From Candidatus Fibrimonadaceae bacterium (GTDB lineage Bacteria; Fibrobacterota; Fibrobacteria; Fibrobacterales; Fibrobacteraceae), in contig JAITFN010000061.1 of NCBI GenBank assembly GCA_031281345.1, forward strand, positions 1 through 64,000: a stretch of DNA of 64,000 nt, read 5' to 3'. The notes beneath the pieces were generated by a model. The model searched no databases and was not told where the DNA came from. It saw only the letters and a program-made list of their open reading frames with translations. A program made the position numbers and the translations under genes. Below are positions 42,582 to 51,302 of this stretch, piece by piece. Every line of letters begins with the position of its first letter. Positions within the stretch are counted from its first letter, which is position 1.

Positions 42582-43733
42582 TTACTCCTCAAACCAATAG
42601 GTATGTAATTTTAATGAATTTGAAAATTCTTCCATAATAAGATCATATGTAAACTTTGCTTTGACCGTACATATAATTGCAATTTTAGCATCAAGTTCCT
42701 TACGTGGTTTCACAATTGATACACCACAAATATCGCCGCCATATACTTTGTTATCCCATATTTCTAATGGTGAATCAAAACCTATGCTTTTTATCATCTC
42801 AATATAATTCTCAGCATTTTTTTGACCGAAAAGAATGTATTTGCCTTCATATTGCTGCAACACATTAGGCAAATCAATAGTATGTTTCAACTTTTTAGCT
42901 TTTAGATAGTAATTTGCTTTAATCGCATAGTCAAATAATTCTAATTTCGTTTTATCATAATATTTTTCAACAATATTGCGAATGCTATTCATAACATAGT
43001 CTTCTGGAGTAAAACACCAAGGTATCGCTAGTGAATAAAAAACTCCGTCAATATATTTACGTGTATCAGAAGTTACTTGAAACGCTCCTATATTTGGTAA
43101 TATCCATTGAGAAATATATTCTTTGTTATTTGAAGAGATAGTAATTTTTTCACCCGTAACTGAACTGAATAAAAATTTAGTAGCAAGAAAAATATTAGGA
43201 AAATTTGATAAATCCTTAAAATTAGTATTTACATACAAGGACAAATCGTGCAATACAACAACTGTTCCATCTTCTAAAAAAGGCAATACGGATAAAAAAT
43301 TCAAGGTTTCAACAGGATGTATGTGCGCTGTATCAATAATCACAAAATCAAACTTTTTATTGAAACTTTTAATCACTTCTGATGGATCTTTACCGGCAAC
43401 CAAAGTCCATTGCGGATTATTTGCGTTTTCTAACAAGGCTGCAAAACCAATGGGTTTATCGTATCTAAGTGTTCTTTCTGCATAATCTATGGAAGTCAAG
43501 GTAGTTTCTTTTATATCCTTTATGGCTTGCAATATAAGCATTGACCCCCCACCCTCCGCCACGCCTACCTCCAATATATTTTTTGGCTTGAAATGGCGAA
43601 TTAACCCAAAAAGAAATCGTCTTTCTTCTGTACTCATTTGCATAAATTTATAAGTTTCTGGTGGTATGGCATTGAACATTTCGAAATCAATGTTTTCTGA
43701 AAAATCTGGCAACTCACTCAGTAGTTTATACAT
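42582..43733 (-). CDS. Class I SAM methyltransferase with C-terminal Rossmann-like module
   Basis: The protein has 383 residues from the ATG preceded by CGGAG; the frame is open 26 codons further but that part lies inside the GT8 gene. Methyltransferase about 35-230 (I-L-E-V-G-V-A-E-G-G-G-S, D-F-V-I-I-D-T-A-H, V-V-V-L-H-D). Module-like domain about 297-383 (Y-I-L-F-G-Q-K-N-A-E), a more divergent copy lacking the canonical glycine pattern. Overlaps the GT8 stop by 8 bp. Confidence 0.8.
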   Translation of the reverse strand: MYKLLSELPDFSENIDFEMFNAIPPETYKFMQMSTEERRFLFGLIRHFKPKNILEVGVAEGGGSMLILQAIKDIKETTLTSIDYAERTLRYDKPIGFAALLENANNPQWTLVAGKDPSEVIKSFNKKFDFVIIDTAHIHPVETLNFLSVLPFLEDGTVVVLHDLSLYVNTNFKDLSNFPNIFLATKFLFSSVTGEKITISSNNKEYISQWILPNIGAFQVTSDTRKYIDGVFYSLAIPWCFTPEDYVMNSIRNIVEKYYDKTKLELFDYAIKANYYLKAKKLKHTIDLPNVLQQYEGKYILFGQKNAENYIEMIKSIGFDSPLEIWDNKVYGGDICGVSIVKPRKELDAKIAIICTVKAKFTYDLIMEEFSNSLKLHTYWFEE

Positions 43734-45048
43734 AGTTTTTCTCCGACAATAAAAGCCTATTCTCCCATTTATACACTTCCGCATAAGCATGTACAAATCC
43801 ATTTTCATCATAACCGTATTCTATGAGTATTTTTTTCACAATATCATACGCCCGTTTAGTTTCCATGCAAAGCACAACAAAATACTCTTCCATTTTTCCT
43901 CGCAACATCTCTGCCGGTTGAACCGTATATTCAAACACTTCTTTGCCATAATTGGCAGTCAAACCATCTACTACTATATCAGGATATACCTCACTTGATG
44001 CAAATATTGTCATTATAGAGGAAATATGCAGCCCTGCTCCCCAGAATGCAAGTTTGCGATTGCCAATAACCTGCTTAATATATCCAGCAGAATCAGCAAA
44101 AATATCCCGCCAGAATAGTTGTATGTATATGTTTGTTGGAAGCAGAGCTTCTGTTTTGGTAATTTTCTTTCGGCGTTCATATTCAGTTATGAGTTTTTTA
44201 TCCAATTGGTCGTAAAATGGCGTTAATGCTTTGTATTTGTAGTATAAACGCCAATGCTTGGAAATCATAAAAGTAGCATTCAAATGCCACGGTTTTTTTT
44301 GACCGATAAAGTGAATAATAACAGGATAATTATAAAAATCTACCCATTTTTTGAGACTTTTGCAATTTTTAGGGTAAAAAAAATGTCCCATATCTTCTAA
44401 ATTAAATTTGGCGGATAAAAATTTCGCATATTTTTCTCCTTTTATTAAATAGTTAATAACTTCTTGGTCGGCATACCAAGGTTCATTATTTTCAACATAC
44501 TTGTTGAAAACAACGCTGATAATTTTAGGTAAATTATCAAGCGTATATAATTCAGAAAATTTTTTCAAGTCCAACAATAATACACCTGCATTAAAATAAT
44601 ACCAATCATATTCTAAATCAAGAATTTTAGAACGCTTATATGAATTGGTTACATCTGAAACCACTCCAGCAATTTTTCCTTCTAAATCTTCATTCCATAA
44701 TTCTGCAATTTCACCATTTATAATCGTATCGCCATCAATATATATTATCCTCTCTAGTTCAGGCAATATCGCTGGAAGGAAAAAACGATAATATGTTTCA
44801 ACTGTTAAATGCTCAGGAATAGTAAGTGCTTTATCATCATATTCAAATCCATAATAATTCCACTTCCCATGTGGAAAACGTTCTGATAATGACGATAATT
44901 TTGCTTTATTTTCATCGGATAATCTATTAGAAATCACGTGAAAATGTATTTCTGATTTAGTATTTGCTAGCATAGATGCCATAGACACGCAAGTAGGCTC
45001 TGCGTATCCATCGTCAAGGCAATATGCTATATGTATAGTACTATTCAT
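43726..45048 (-). CDS. GT8 glycosyltransferase with C-terminal Rossmann-like module
   Basis: The protein has 440 residues. GT8 domain about 5-270: I-A-Y-C-L-D-D-G-Y, the D-x-D motif Y-I-D-G-D-T, N-A-G-V-L-L-L-D and H-F-I-G-Q-K-K-P-W. These retaining transferases use UDP-galactose or UDP-glucose. Module about 329-430 (L-A-F-W-G-A-G-L-H-I-S). Its ATG overlaps the stop codon of the chimeric mini-frame upstream (ATGA). Confidence 0.88.
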   Translation of the reverse strand: MNSTIHIAYCLDDGYAEPTCVSMASMLANTKSEIHFHVISNRLSDENKAKLSSLSERFPHGKWNYYGFEYDDKALTIPEHLTVETYYRFFLPAILPELERIIYIDGDTIINGEIAELWNEDLEGKIAGVVSDVTNSYKRSKILDLEYDWYYFNAGVLLLDLKKFSELYTLDNLPKIISVVFNKYVENNEPWYADQEVINYLIKGEKYAKFLSAKFNLEDMGHFFYPKNCKSLKKWVDFYNYPVIIHFIGQKKPWHLNATFMISKHWRLYYKYKALTPFYDQLDKKLITEYERRKKITKTEALLPTNIYIQLFWRDIFADSAGYIKQVIGNRKLAFWGAGLHISSIMTIFASSEVYPDIVVDGLTANYGKEVFEYTVQPAEMLRGKMEEYFVVLCMETKRAYDIVKKILIEYGYDENGFVHAYAEVYKWENRLLLSEKNYV

Positions 45049-45203
45049 AATTCAAACAACTTTATTAAATTAACAACTTCAATATTATGGCACTCTTCTG
45101 ACAATTTTTTACGTATATCTTCAAAAAATCCTTTGACAGACACAAGAATAATATCTGCTACGTTGTAAACAGGAACTATGATACTTACTTTTATATTCTG
45201 CAT
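45045..45203 (-). pseudogene. 52-codon chimera: GT2 start joined to a module tail
   Basis: Residues 1-14 are the beginning of a GT2 enzyme (V-S-I-I-V-P-V-Y-N). From residue 15 the sequence reads A-D-I-I-L-V-S-V-K-G-F-F-E-D-I-R-K-K-L, which fits the last strand-helix-strand of the Rossmann-like modules in this island. The frame is intact and coupled (ATGA) to the GT8 gene. It is best explained as the scar of a deletion between two genes. Confidence 0.65.
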
Positions 45204-45228
45204 TTTGCTTTAAATATAGAAAATTATT

Positions 45229-46323
45229 TTAATTAGGCTTTTTAATTTGAGAAACACTAAGCATAAGATTCGATTTGCCTACACACGAAAAACCTTCACG
45301 TACGACAATAAAACCTGCTTCCGAACATATTTCAAGCAATTCCCTGTGACTAAATTCATATATGTGATCATGGTAAGAAAATAGAATTTCGTCTCCTGGT
45401 GTTGGCATATCCCTCCAAGTACGGTGTGAGTAAAATTGCATATTATGAGGACATGAAAGAAATAAAAAACCTTCCTCTTTAAGCAATCCTCTAATTTTTC
45501 GTAACGTAGGTACTGGATTATAAGAAAAATGCTCAATTACCTCTGTCATAACAATAAAATCATATTTTTTATCGCTCGGAACATCATTTGTTTCTATATT
45601 CATAACCATAACATTTTCGGCAACGTTGTATGCATAACTATTATTTACATAAAGATCAATCCAGTCAATATTAACATCAATCAAATTTTTAACGCAGTCT
45701 GAGAAAAAACCTATACCGGGTCCGATATCTAACATTTTTACATTATTCTTATTTTTATAAGTTTCATAAACCCATTTGTAAATTAAATGCCACCAACAAA
45801 TTCCTGCCATATAATTAAAAAAATAGTCATTAATAATAGTTTTGTCGATAAGAATAGGGAAAGCGAACTTATTTATTGAACACATAAATGATTTTTTTAA
45901 TGGTTCCATATCTCCCAATCTTTCAAAATCGGGTAGCCGTACAGCTTTAATTAAGCTAAAATCTTTTATTCCAGCATATAACATTTGACGAATAATTGCG
46001 GAACGAATAACATCGCGTATTTCAGGAACAATAATATAATATTGTTCATAGTTTGATATTACGTCCCACGTGCTTATCATTTCATAACCAAACAAATGTC
46101 CACCATTTATCTCATCATTGCTGTTGCATAATACCGCAGGCTTGATACCAAACGTATTTAATGCTGCTAAACTATTGCCTAAAGCACCTATTCCGAATAT
46201 CGCTATACCCCTATCAACCAATTTCTTGATTTCATCAATACTTCTGCTTGTTGAAATTAAGAAATAAGTTATACATAGGTTATTGGGGAAAACTTCGGTT
46301 TTTCCAATTTCTTCAACGTACAT
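45229..46323 (-). CDS. SAM methyltransferase with N-terminal Rossmann-like module
   Basis: The protein has 364 residues. Module about 38-135 (I-A-I-F-G-I-G-A-L-G-N-S). Methyltransferase about 190-340 of the Methyltransf_11/23 type (M-L-D-I-G-P-G-I-G-F-F, F-I-V-M-T-E-V-I-E-H-F, G-F-L-F-L-S-C-P-H). An AGGAGG site precedes the ATG, 9 bases after the CDP-alditol transferase-like gene. Confidence 0.85.
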   Translation of the reverse strand: MYVEEIGKTEVFPNNLCITYFLISTSRSIDEIKKLVDRGIAIFGIGALGNSLAALNTFGIKPAVLCNSNDEINGGHLFGYEMISTWDVISNYEQYYIIVPEIRDVIRSAIIRQMLYAGIKDFSLIKAVRLPDFERLGDMEPLKKSFMCSINKFAFPILIDKTIINDYFFNYMAGICWWHLIYKWVYETYKNKNNVKMLDIGPGIGFFSDCVKNLIDVNIDWIDLYVNNSYAYNVAENVMVMNIETNDVPSDKKYDFIVMTEVIEHFSYNPVPTLRKIRGLLKEEGFLFLSCPHNMQFYSHRTWRDMPTPGDEILFSYHDHIYEFSHRELLEICSEAGFIVVREGFSCVGKSNLMLSVSQIKKPN

Positions 46324-46332
46324 TTTAACCTC

Positions 46333-47814
46333 CTATAAAATTGCCAAATATTCACAAAATTCAATTTTATTTGCTGGTATTTCCAAATCAAACCTAAGTT
46401 GCTTATATATTTGTTCCTCAAATACATTGGTTGCCATAATTATAATTTTATCAAAATCCAAGGTATTAATTTTTTCAGGTGGTATCACTTGAATACCATC
46501 CAGTTCTTTGTGCCATTTATCGCCATTATTGTCAGAAAGTGCAACGATTTCGCAATTATCTGGAAACTTGTAAAAACTCATTATTTTTTTATAAAGAAAA
46601 CCTGTACCGAAAATAATAATCTTTTCTTTTTTTTGCAAAGGCTTCTCATAATTTGAAGAAAGAATATCATTTTTTATTCTTTCTGCGCACTTTCCATCCA
46701 TATAAGGAATACATTTGCGCAATGCAGACTCTCTGGCAGGTTTTTTTTCATCAATGCCGCTATGAACCATATCCAAAAATTTTACTATATCTTTACTCCC
46801 CGTTCCCTTATAATAACTTTCCATCAAAGGAACCAAAGGAGGAAATATCGGCTCTCTATAATCAATATTTTCAAGATATAGCACTGGAACGCCTACAACA
46901 GCTGACTCTATCATTAAAGCACTTCGATCTGTTATGATAACGTTTGCGTTCAATAAAGAAGGACGGTAATCATCTGCTCTATCAATATATGTATTTGGCG
47001 CAGAACCTATAATTTCTAGTAATTTTGCTGATTTTCTGTTGTTTGTTTCATTTACAGCATCATCTCCAAAACGCGGATGAGGCAAGAAAATGAAAAAAAG
47101 TTCTTTTTGATAATCCGCAAGTTTTTCAGCAAACTCAATATATTCTTCTAAATAAGGCGTTACTTGTTTTTCTACTCCTGAATCCAAAATAACTTTTGCA
47201 AAATGCGTATGCCAAACTACAATTTTTCTGCCTTTTATTCTTGATTGCAAATCATTAGATAAAGTAAACCTATGTTTCTGAACTAGCGAATCAAAACGAG
47301 GCAAACCCAATGCTCGAACCGCTTGGGCATTTTCACAATATTTTTCATATTCTCGTTTAAATTCATCAGATAGTGTATAAATTCTCCAAGCATTTTTCAA
47401 AACAGGCTCACGAAAATGGTCGTGCCTCGCTGCTGCTGTATCTGCCAATTCAATTCCGTATGGTATATAAATCACTCGAATTTCCAATCTTTTTAAACGC
47501 AAACTATATAGATACGGCTTTCTATGCAATGTTTCATAAGGTGTTTGAATCACAGCAATATGTGGGTTGAATTTTCTAAAATTTGAATAATCAAACGGTA
47601 TAAAATCCAAATTATTCTCTTGTAAAAAACTTTCGGCGGATTCTGTGTGCCGTGAAATATCAACGCCATCTTGTACAAGGTAAAGCTTTACATCAAATCG
47701 TGGATCATTTACACATTCAAGAAAAAAAGTTTCCCAAGATGGCCAAAATGATGCCATCTGAAATAAAAAAGCTATCCTTATTTTTTCTCTCTCTTGTAAT
47801 TCTAGGTAACTCAC
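46333..47814 (-). CDS. CDP-glycerol/ribitol phosphotransferase-like protein with C-terminal Rossmann-like module
   Basis: The protein has 493 residues from GTG at 47814, which overlaps the preceding stop as GTGA; the ATG at 47874 lies deep inside the upstream gene and would add a Lys/Arg-rich tail. Residues about 12-385 have the TagB/TagF GT-B pattern (H-T-H-F-A, I-F-L-P-H-P-R, I-T-D-R-S-A-L-M-I-E-S). Module about 397-493 (I-I-I-F-G-T-G-F-L-Y-K). It would transfer an alditol phosphate, consistent with the CDP-alditol genes at 55.8-58.2 kb. Confidence 0.82.
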   Translation of the reverse strand: MSYLELQEREKIRIAFLFQMASFWPSWETFFLECVNDPRFDVKLYLVQDGVDISRHTESAESFLQENNLDFIPFDYSNFRKFNPHIAVIQTPYETLHRKPYLYSLRLKRLEIRVIYIPYGIELADTAAARHDHFREPVLKNAWRIYTLSDEFKREYEKYCENAQAVRALGLPRFDSLVQKHRFTLSNDLQSRIKGRKIVVWHTHFAKVILDSGVEKQVTPYLEEYIEFAEKLADYQKELFFIFLPHPRFGDDAVNETNNRKSAKLLEIIGSAPNTYIDRADDYRPSLLNANVIITDRSALMIESAVVGVPVLYLENIDYREPIFPPLVPLMESYYKGTGSKDIVKFLDMVHSGIDEKKPARESALRKCIPYMDGKCAERIKNDILSSNYEKPLQKKEKIIIFGTGFLYKKIMSFYKFPDNCEIVALSDNNGDKWHKELDGIQVIPPEKINTLDFDKIIIMATNVFEEQIYKQLRFDLEIPANKIEFCEYLAIL

Positions 47815-49025
47815 AAATTCCCCGCTGGCTGTAAACTGCCGCTTTCTTCTCTTTTTTTTTCTGCCATTTTCCACACAATTCCAAATTGCTCTGAATGTTC
47901 TATTTCCCTGTCTGTAATGCGCGGGTTGAATTTTTCCCCAATTTCTGAACGTTCAAGATTATATTTCGCATCATAATAATTGGGCATAAGCCTTGCCGCT
48001 TCTGCAAAATATGGCTTTGCAGCATCTACGTTTTGTTGCTGCAACACACAGCAGCCTATATTGTTTGCAAATTCCGCACGGTAAGGCATTTGTTCTTGAC
48101 CTAAACGAAGATATTTCTCCGCACTTTCAAAATTTCCTTGATAGCGATAATATCCCGTGCCTAAATAAAATGCTGCCCAAGGATTTTGATGTTTGTTTAA
48201 TGCGTCTATAAAAAGTTTATTAGCTTTATCCGTATTGCCAAGACGATAATACAATTTTCCTAAAACAATTTCTTTTTCATTTTCGCTGTAATTCGTGTGT
48301 TTAACTATATTTTCTAATTTTTCAAAGCTATAGCGAGCATATATTCTTTGGTTATCTTGCTCAACCCGTTCACGGTCGCCAGAATAATTGTCCTCATGCA
48401 CACGGTAACGCAAAAGCGGTTTATCTATGTGCTTGAAAGTTGCACCAGCATCTATAAGATCAAACATATAAGCGTGATCACAACAAATAGGCGTTTCAAG
48501 TGAATAGCGTAATTTGTGTTTTTCAATAAAATCACGTTTCACCAATACATTCATACCCAAGTTGGAAATGCCGTAACCTATCATCATAACCGCGAGCAAA
48601 TCATTGTTGCGATGATAGTAATCCTCGTGCCCACGTATTCGTACTGTATTCAGTTGTTCATCAACGAATTCTATATCGTTATATACACAATCAACATCTG
48701 CAAATTTCTCAATCATACGAACTTGTTCGTATAATTTTTCGCGGTAATAAATATCATCGTGATGGATAAAGGTAATGTATTTGCCATTTACATAATTGTC
48801 CAAAGCTTCATTGTAACCATTTACAGACCCTTTTGATTTTTGGCGAAAATATTTAATTCGCTCATCTTTATACGAAGCAACTATATTTGGAGTATTATCA
48901 TCCGAGGCATCTACTACCACAAGTTCAAAATGCGGATAGGTTTGCGCTAATACGCTATCAATCGCAGCACGGATATAGTTTTCACCGTTGCGAACAGGAA
49001 GAATTACGGAAACTAAACTATTCAT
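47811..49025 (-). CDS. GT2 glycosyltransferase with C-terminal TPR repeats
   Basis: The protein has 404 residues. GT2 domain 3-225 (S-V-I-L-P-V-R-N-G-E-N-Y, D-A-S-D-D-N-T, I-H-H-D-D). About 240-370 are three or four tetratricopeptide-like repeats (L-G-K-L-Y-Y-R-L-G-N-T-D-K-A, A-A-F-Y-L-G-T-G-Y-Y, F-A-N-N-I-G-C). TPRs probably bind a partner or acceptor protein. ATGA overlap with the FkbM gene. About 70 bp near its start recur almost exactly at 50299-50368. Confidence 0.88.
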   Translation of the reverse strand: MNSLVSVILPVRNGENYIRAAIDSVLAQTYPHFELVVVDASDDNTPNIVASYKDERIKYFRQKSKGSVNGYNEALDNYVNGKYITFIHHDDIYYREKLYEQVRMIEKFADVDCVYNDIEFVDEQLNTVRIRGHEDYYHRNNDLLAVMMIGYGISNLGMNVLVKRDFIEKHKLRYSLETPICCDHAYMFDLIDAGATFKHIDKPLLRYRVHEDNYSGDRERVEQDNQRIYARYSFEKLENIVKHTNYSENEKEIVLGKLYYRLGNTDKANKLFIDALNKHQNPWAAFYLGTGYYRYQGNFESAEKYLRLGQEQMPYRAEFANNIGCCVLQQQNVDAAKPYFAEAARLMPNYYDAKYNLERSEIGEKFNPRITDREIEHSEQFGIVWKMAEKKREESGSLQPAGNL

Positions 49026-50167
49026 ATATTTTTCTCCGGTATGACGTATAAAACTGTTTCACCTGCATAATTCCAATCGTGCCCATGATGGCGTAAGAAG
49101 AAACGGTACGCGGGATTCATTTCATGAAGAAGCAAGGGTATTTCATAGACATCTTCAGGTTTATGATAAATACACACCGCCATCTTAGGTTTGCTATTTT
49201 TGATGGTTTCCATCATGCCAATTAACGCGTTTCGTTCATAACCTTCTATATCCAACTTAATAAACGATACTGAACTTTTGTTGCTTACAACATTATCCAA
49301 AGCTACCAATTTACCAAAATTATCAGAAAATACTCCACCTACTTTCTGCACATGCGTACTAGCCCCATTTCCGATCAACTTTATTTTTTCCTCTTGATTT
49401 GACAATCCATATTGGAATATAAATATTTTCTGAGAAAGATTTTCTGGCAATGTTTTAATATACGCATTCATTATGGCATAATTTTTTTCATCCACTTCAA
49501 ATGAGTAAATGCTATTAAAATTACTTTTAGTTCGTGCTATAAAATTCTGAATAGTATCTCCCGTATATCCACCGCCGTCTATAAAAGTTTCATTATCATT
49601 TAGTGTAATTATATCATCGGGGAAATATTGATCACCACTATAAACCGTATCAAAAAACCTTTTGTTTTCGTATGGCAATATATTGTATTGAATACGGCGT
49701 ATAAATATCTGCCTAGACAAGTCATCAGAAAATAATGAAAAAACTTTTTCTAACCCTTCATAGTTTTCCGTATATAATTTGCCTGATTGTCTGAATCCAT
49801 ATAATCTGAATAAATCAAAAGAGTTTTGTAACTCTTGATTAATTACATAGAATCCTTTCGCGGATAATTCAGCAATAATGTCATCTGCCTGAAATATACT
49901 TACAAATATATATGTATTCTTATCAAGCTCATGTGGGGGTACACATTTTATTCCACAATATTCCTTGCCATGTTTATTTTTATCATTATCAGACACACAC
50001 CTTATTCTATTTCCTAATTTCTTCTTAAGAATCGGTAAAATCTCTGTTCCATAACTACCCATACCAAAAATGCAGATTTTATCATACAGCATTTCTAATT
50101 CAGCGAAATACTTATCAAAAGGAGATACCTCGTTGATAATTCCAATACATTCTTTTAACTGTTCCAT
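49022..50167 (-). CDS. FkbM-type methyltransferase with N-terminal Rossmann-like module
   Basis: The protein has 381 residues from the ATG with a GGAAAAG purine run upstream; a TTG at 50203 would add 12. Module about 29-120 (I-C-I-F-G-M-G-S-Y-G-T-E). Methyltransferase about 180-370 (F-I-D-G-G-G-Y-T-G-D-T, F-I-K-L-D-I-E-G-Y-E-R). The domain order matches the 36752 protein, but the sequences are distant. Confidence 0.87.
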   Translation of the reverse strand: MEQLKECIGIINEVSPFDKYFAELEMLYDKICIFGMGSYGTEILPILKKKLGNRIRCVSDNDKNKHGKEYCGIKCVPPHELDKNTYIFVSIFQADDIIAELSAKGFYVINQELQNSFDLFRLYGFRQSGKLYTENYEGLEKVFSLFSDDLSRQIFIRRIQYNILPYENKRFFDTVYSGDQYFPDDIITLNDNETFIDGGGYTGDTIQNFIARTKSNFNSIYSFEVDEKNYAIMNAYIKTLPENLSQKIFIFQYGLSNQEEKIKLIGNGASTHVQKVGGVFSDNFGKLVALDNVVSNKSSVSFIKLDIEGYERNALIGMMETIKNSKPKMAVCIYHKPEDVYEIPLLLHEMNPAYRFFLRHHGHDWNYAGETVLYVIPEKNI

Positions 50168-50370
50168 ATATTCTTTTCCACTTTCTGATTTTCCGCCAAC
50201 CAATCATTTATATCCGCTTTTCCGCTTACCGTATGCCAGTTGTGAGCTACTCGCTTTAAAGTACAATAACTGCAAATTTTGGAAGGGGTTTTAAGATATT
50301 GTAAAACCACAAGTTCAAAATGCGGGTAAGTTTGCGCTAATACGCTATCAATCGCAGCACGGATATTCAT
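50155..50370 (-). pseudogene. 71-codon chimera: GT2 fragment joined to a radical-SAM-like tail
   Basis: Residues 2-22 equal the segment I-R-A-A-I-D-S-V-L-A-Q-T-Y-P-H-F of the GT2 gene at 47811-49025, with almost identical DNA. The rest (K-I-C-S-Y-C-T...K-A-D-I-N-D-W-L) looks like the Cys-containing C-terminal end of another enzyme, possibly a radical SAM protein. The N-terminal strand of the GT2 fold is missing, so it cannot be a working transferase. It starts 2 bases after the radical SAM stop. Confidence 0.65.
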
Positions 50371-50371
50371 A

Positions 50372-51301
50372 TTAATACAACTCCAATTCTTTCAAAAATG
50401 GTAAGTCACTGTTGTTAAAACCATTTGTTTGAACAGAGATAGGAATCCGTTCTTTTTGACATTTTAAAACTAAGAGGTTTATATCATTTTTCTCACGGTC
50501 GCTTAATATCATTCGGCTGCGGACATCATGAGCTATAACAACTTTTCCAGGATTAACTTTTGAAATAATATCTATAAATCCATTGATGTTTTTGTCATCG
50601 TCATTTATTCTATCGAATAAAATATATTTCAAATGAATCATAGAACCATTACTCGCGGAAGCGTATCTAAGTAAATTCCGCTTAACTTTCTCAAACAAAT
50701 TTACACCTTTTAGCTTTGAAAAAGTCAACTCCGTTCCCGCATCCAACGATACTTCAAGCATTGTTTTCTTTTGCTTAATTAAATCAAATAGGTTCTCAGA
50801 AAATATAGAGCAATTTGTACCGATTCTGATACTCCAATCGTTTCTACGAAATATATTTATTATTTTATCCCTATCTTCTGAAACAAGCAATTCACCGCCA
50901 TAATAATCTATTTTTGTTATCATTAAATGCGTTTCCATAAAATTCAAAACATCTAGTATAGACATATCTATTCCATTTATTTTACCGTTATGCTCTCCAT
51001 AAACGCAGTAATTACATAGGAAATTACATCTCGTTGCGCCACGTAATCCAGAACCGAATCGTACGAGATCAATTTTTAGGGTTGGAGTACCAACCCCCTC
51101 TTTAAGAATAGCACAGCCATCACACCGAGTTTTTTCACCGACCGAGAGTTTATAATTCAAGGTTTCACATAAATCATAATACGCCTTAATACTATCTTCA
51201 ATATTAGCCGTATGCTTTATCGTCGTACGATTTGGTTCGCAGCAAATAGATAACGAATTCTTATCAATAAACAAATATGTTCCGATTCTAGGACAAAACA
51301 T
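50372..51301 (-). CDS. Radical SAM protein
   Basis: The protein has 309 residues from the ATG at 51301 (GTG at 51313 would add 4). The C-x3-C-x2-C motif sits at about Cys92, 96 and 99 in R-C-N-F-L-C-N-Y-C. Before it there are four further cysteines (I-C-C-E and C-D-G-C) that could hold another cluster. The strand Y-Y-G-G-E-L supports the assignment. Unlike the other island radical SAM protein it has no Rossmann-like module. The arrangement, with an N-terminal cysteine region before the radical SAM core, is similar to radical SAM proteins of unknown role in surface-glycan loci. Confidence 0.8.
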   Translation of the reverse strand: MFCPRIGTYLFIDKNSLSICCEPNRTTIKHTANIEDSIKAYYDLCETLNYKLSVGEKTRCDGCAILKEGVGTPTLKIDLVRFGSGLRGATRCNFLCNYCVYGEHNGKINGIDMSILDVLNFMETHLMITKIDYYGGELLVSEDRDKIINIFRRNDWSIRIGTNCSIFSENLFDLIKQKKTMLEVSLDAGTELTFSKLKGVNLFEKVKRNLLRYASASNGSMIHLKYILFDRINDDDKNINGFIDIISKVNPGKVVIAHDVRSRMILSDREKNDINLLVLKCQKERIPISVQTNGFNNSDLPFLKELELY

Positions 51302-51302
51302 A

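Noticed and set aside
47815..47874. Lys/Arg-rich N-terminal extension of the TagF-like protein
   Set aside because: It lies entirely inside the upstream GT2 gene. The GTGA overlap at 47814 is the typical coupling seen throughout the island.
50299..50368. Near-identical 70-bp segment as an IS end or att site
   Set aside because: It is coding sequence of the GT2 fold shared with 48899-48970. No recombinase gene is nearby, so homologous recombination is the simpler explanation.
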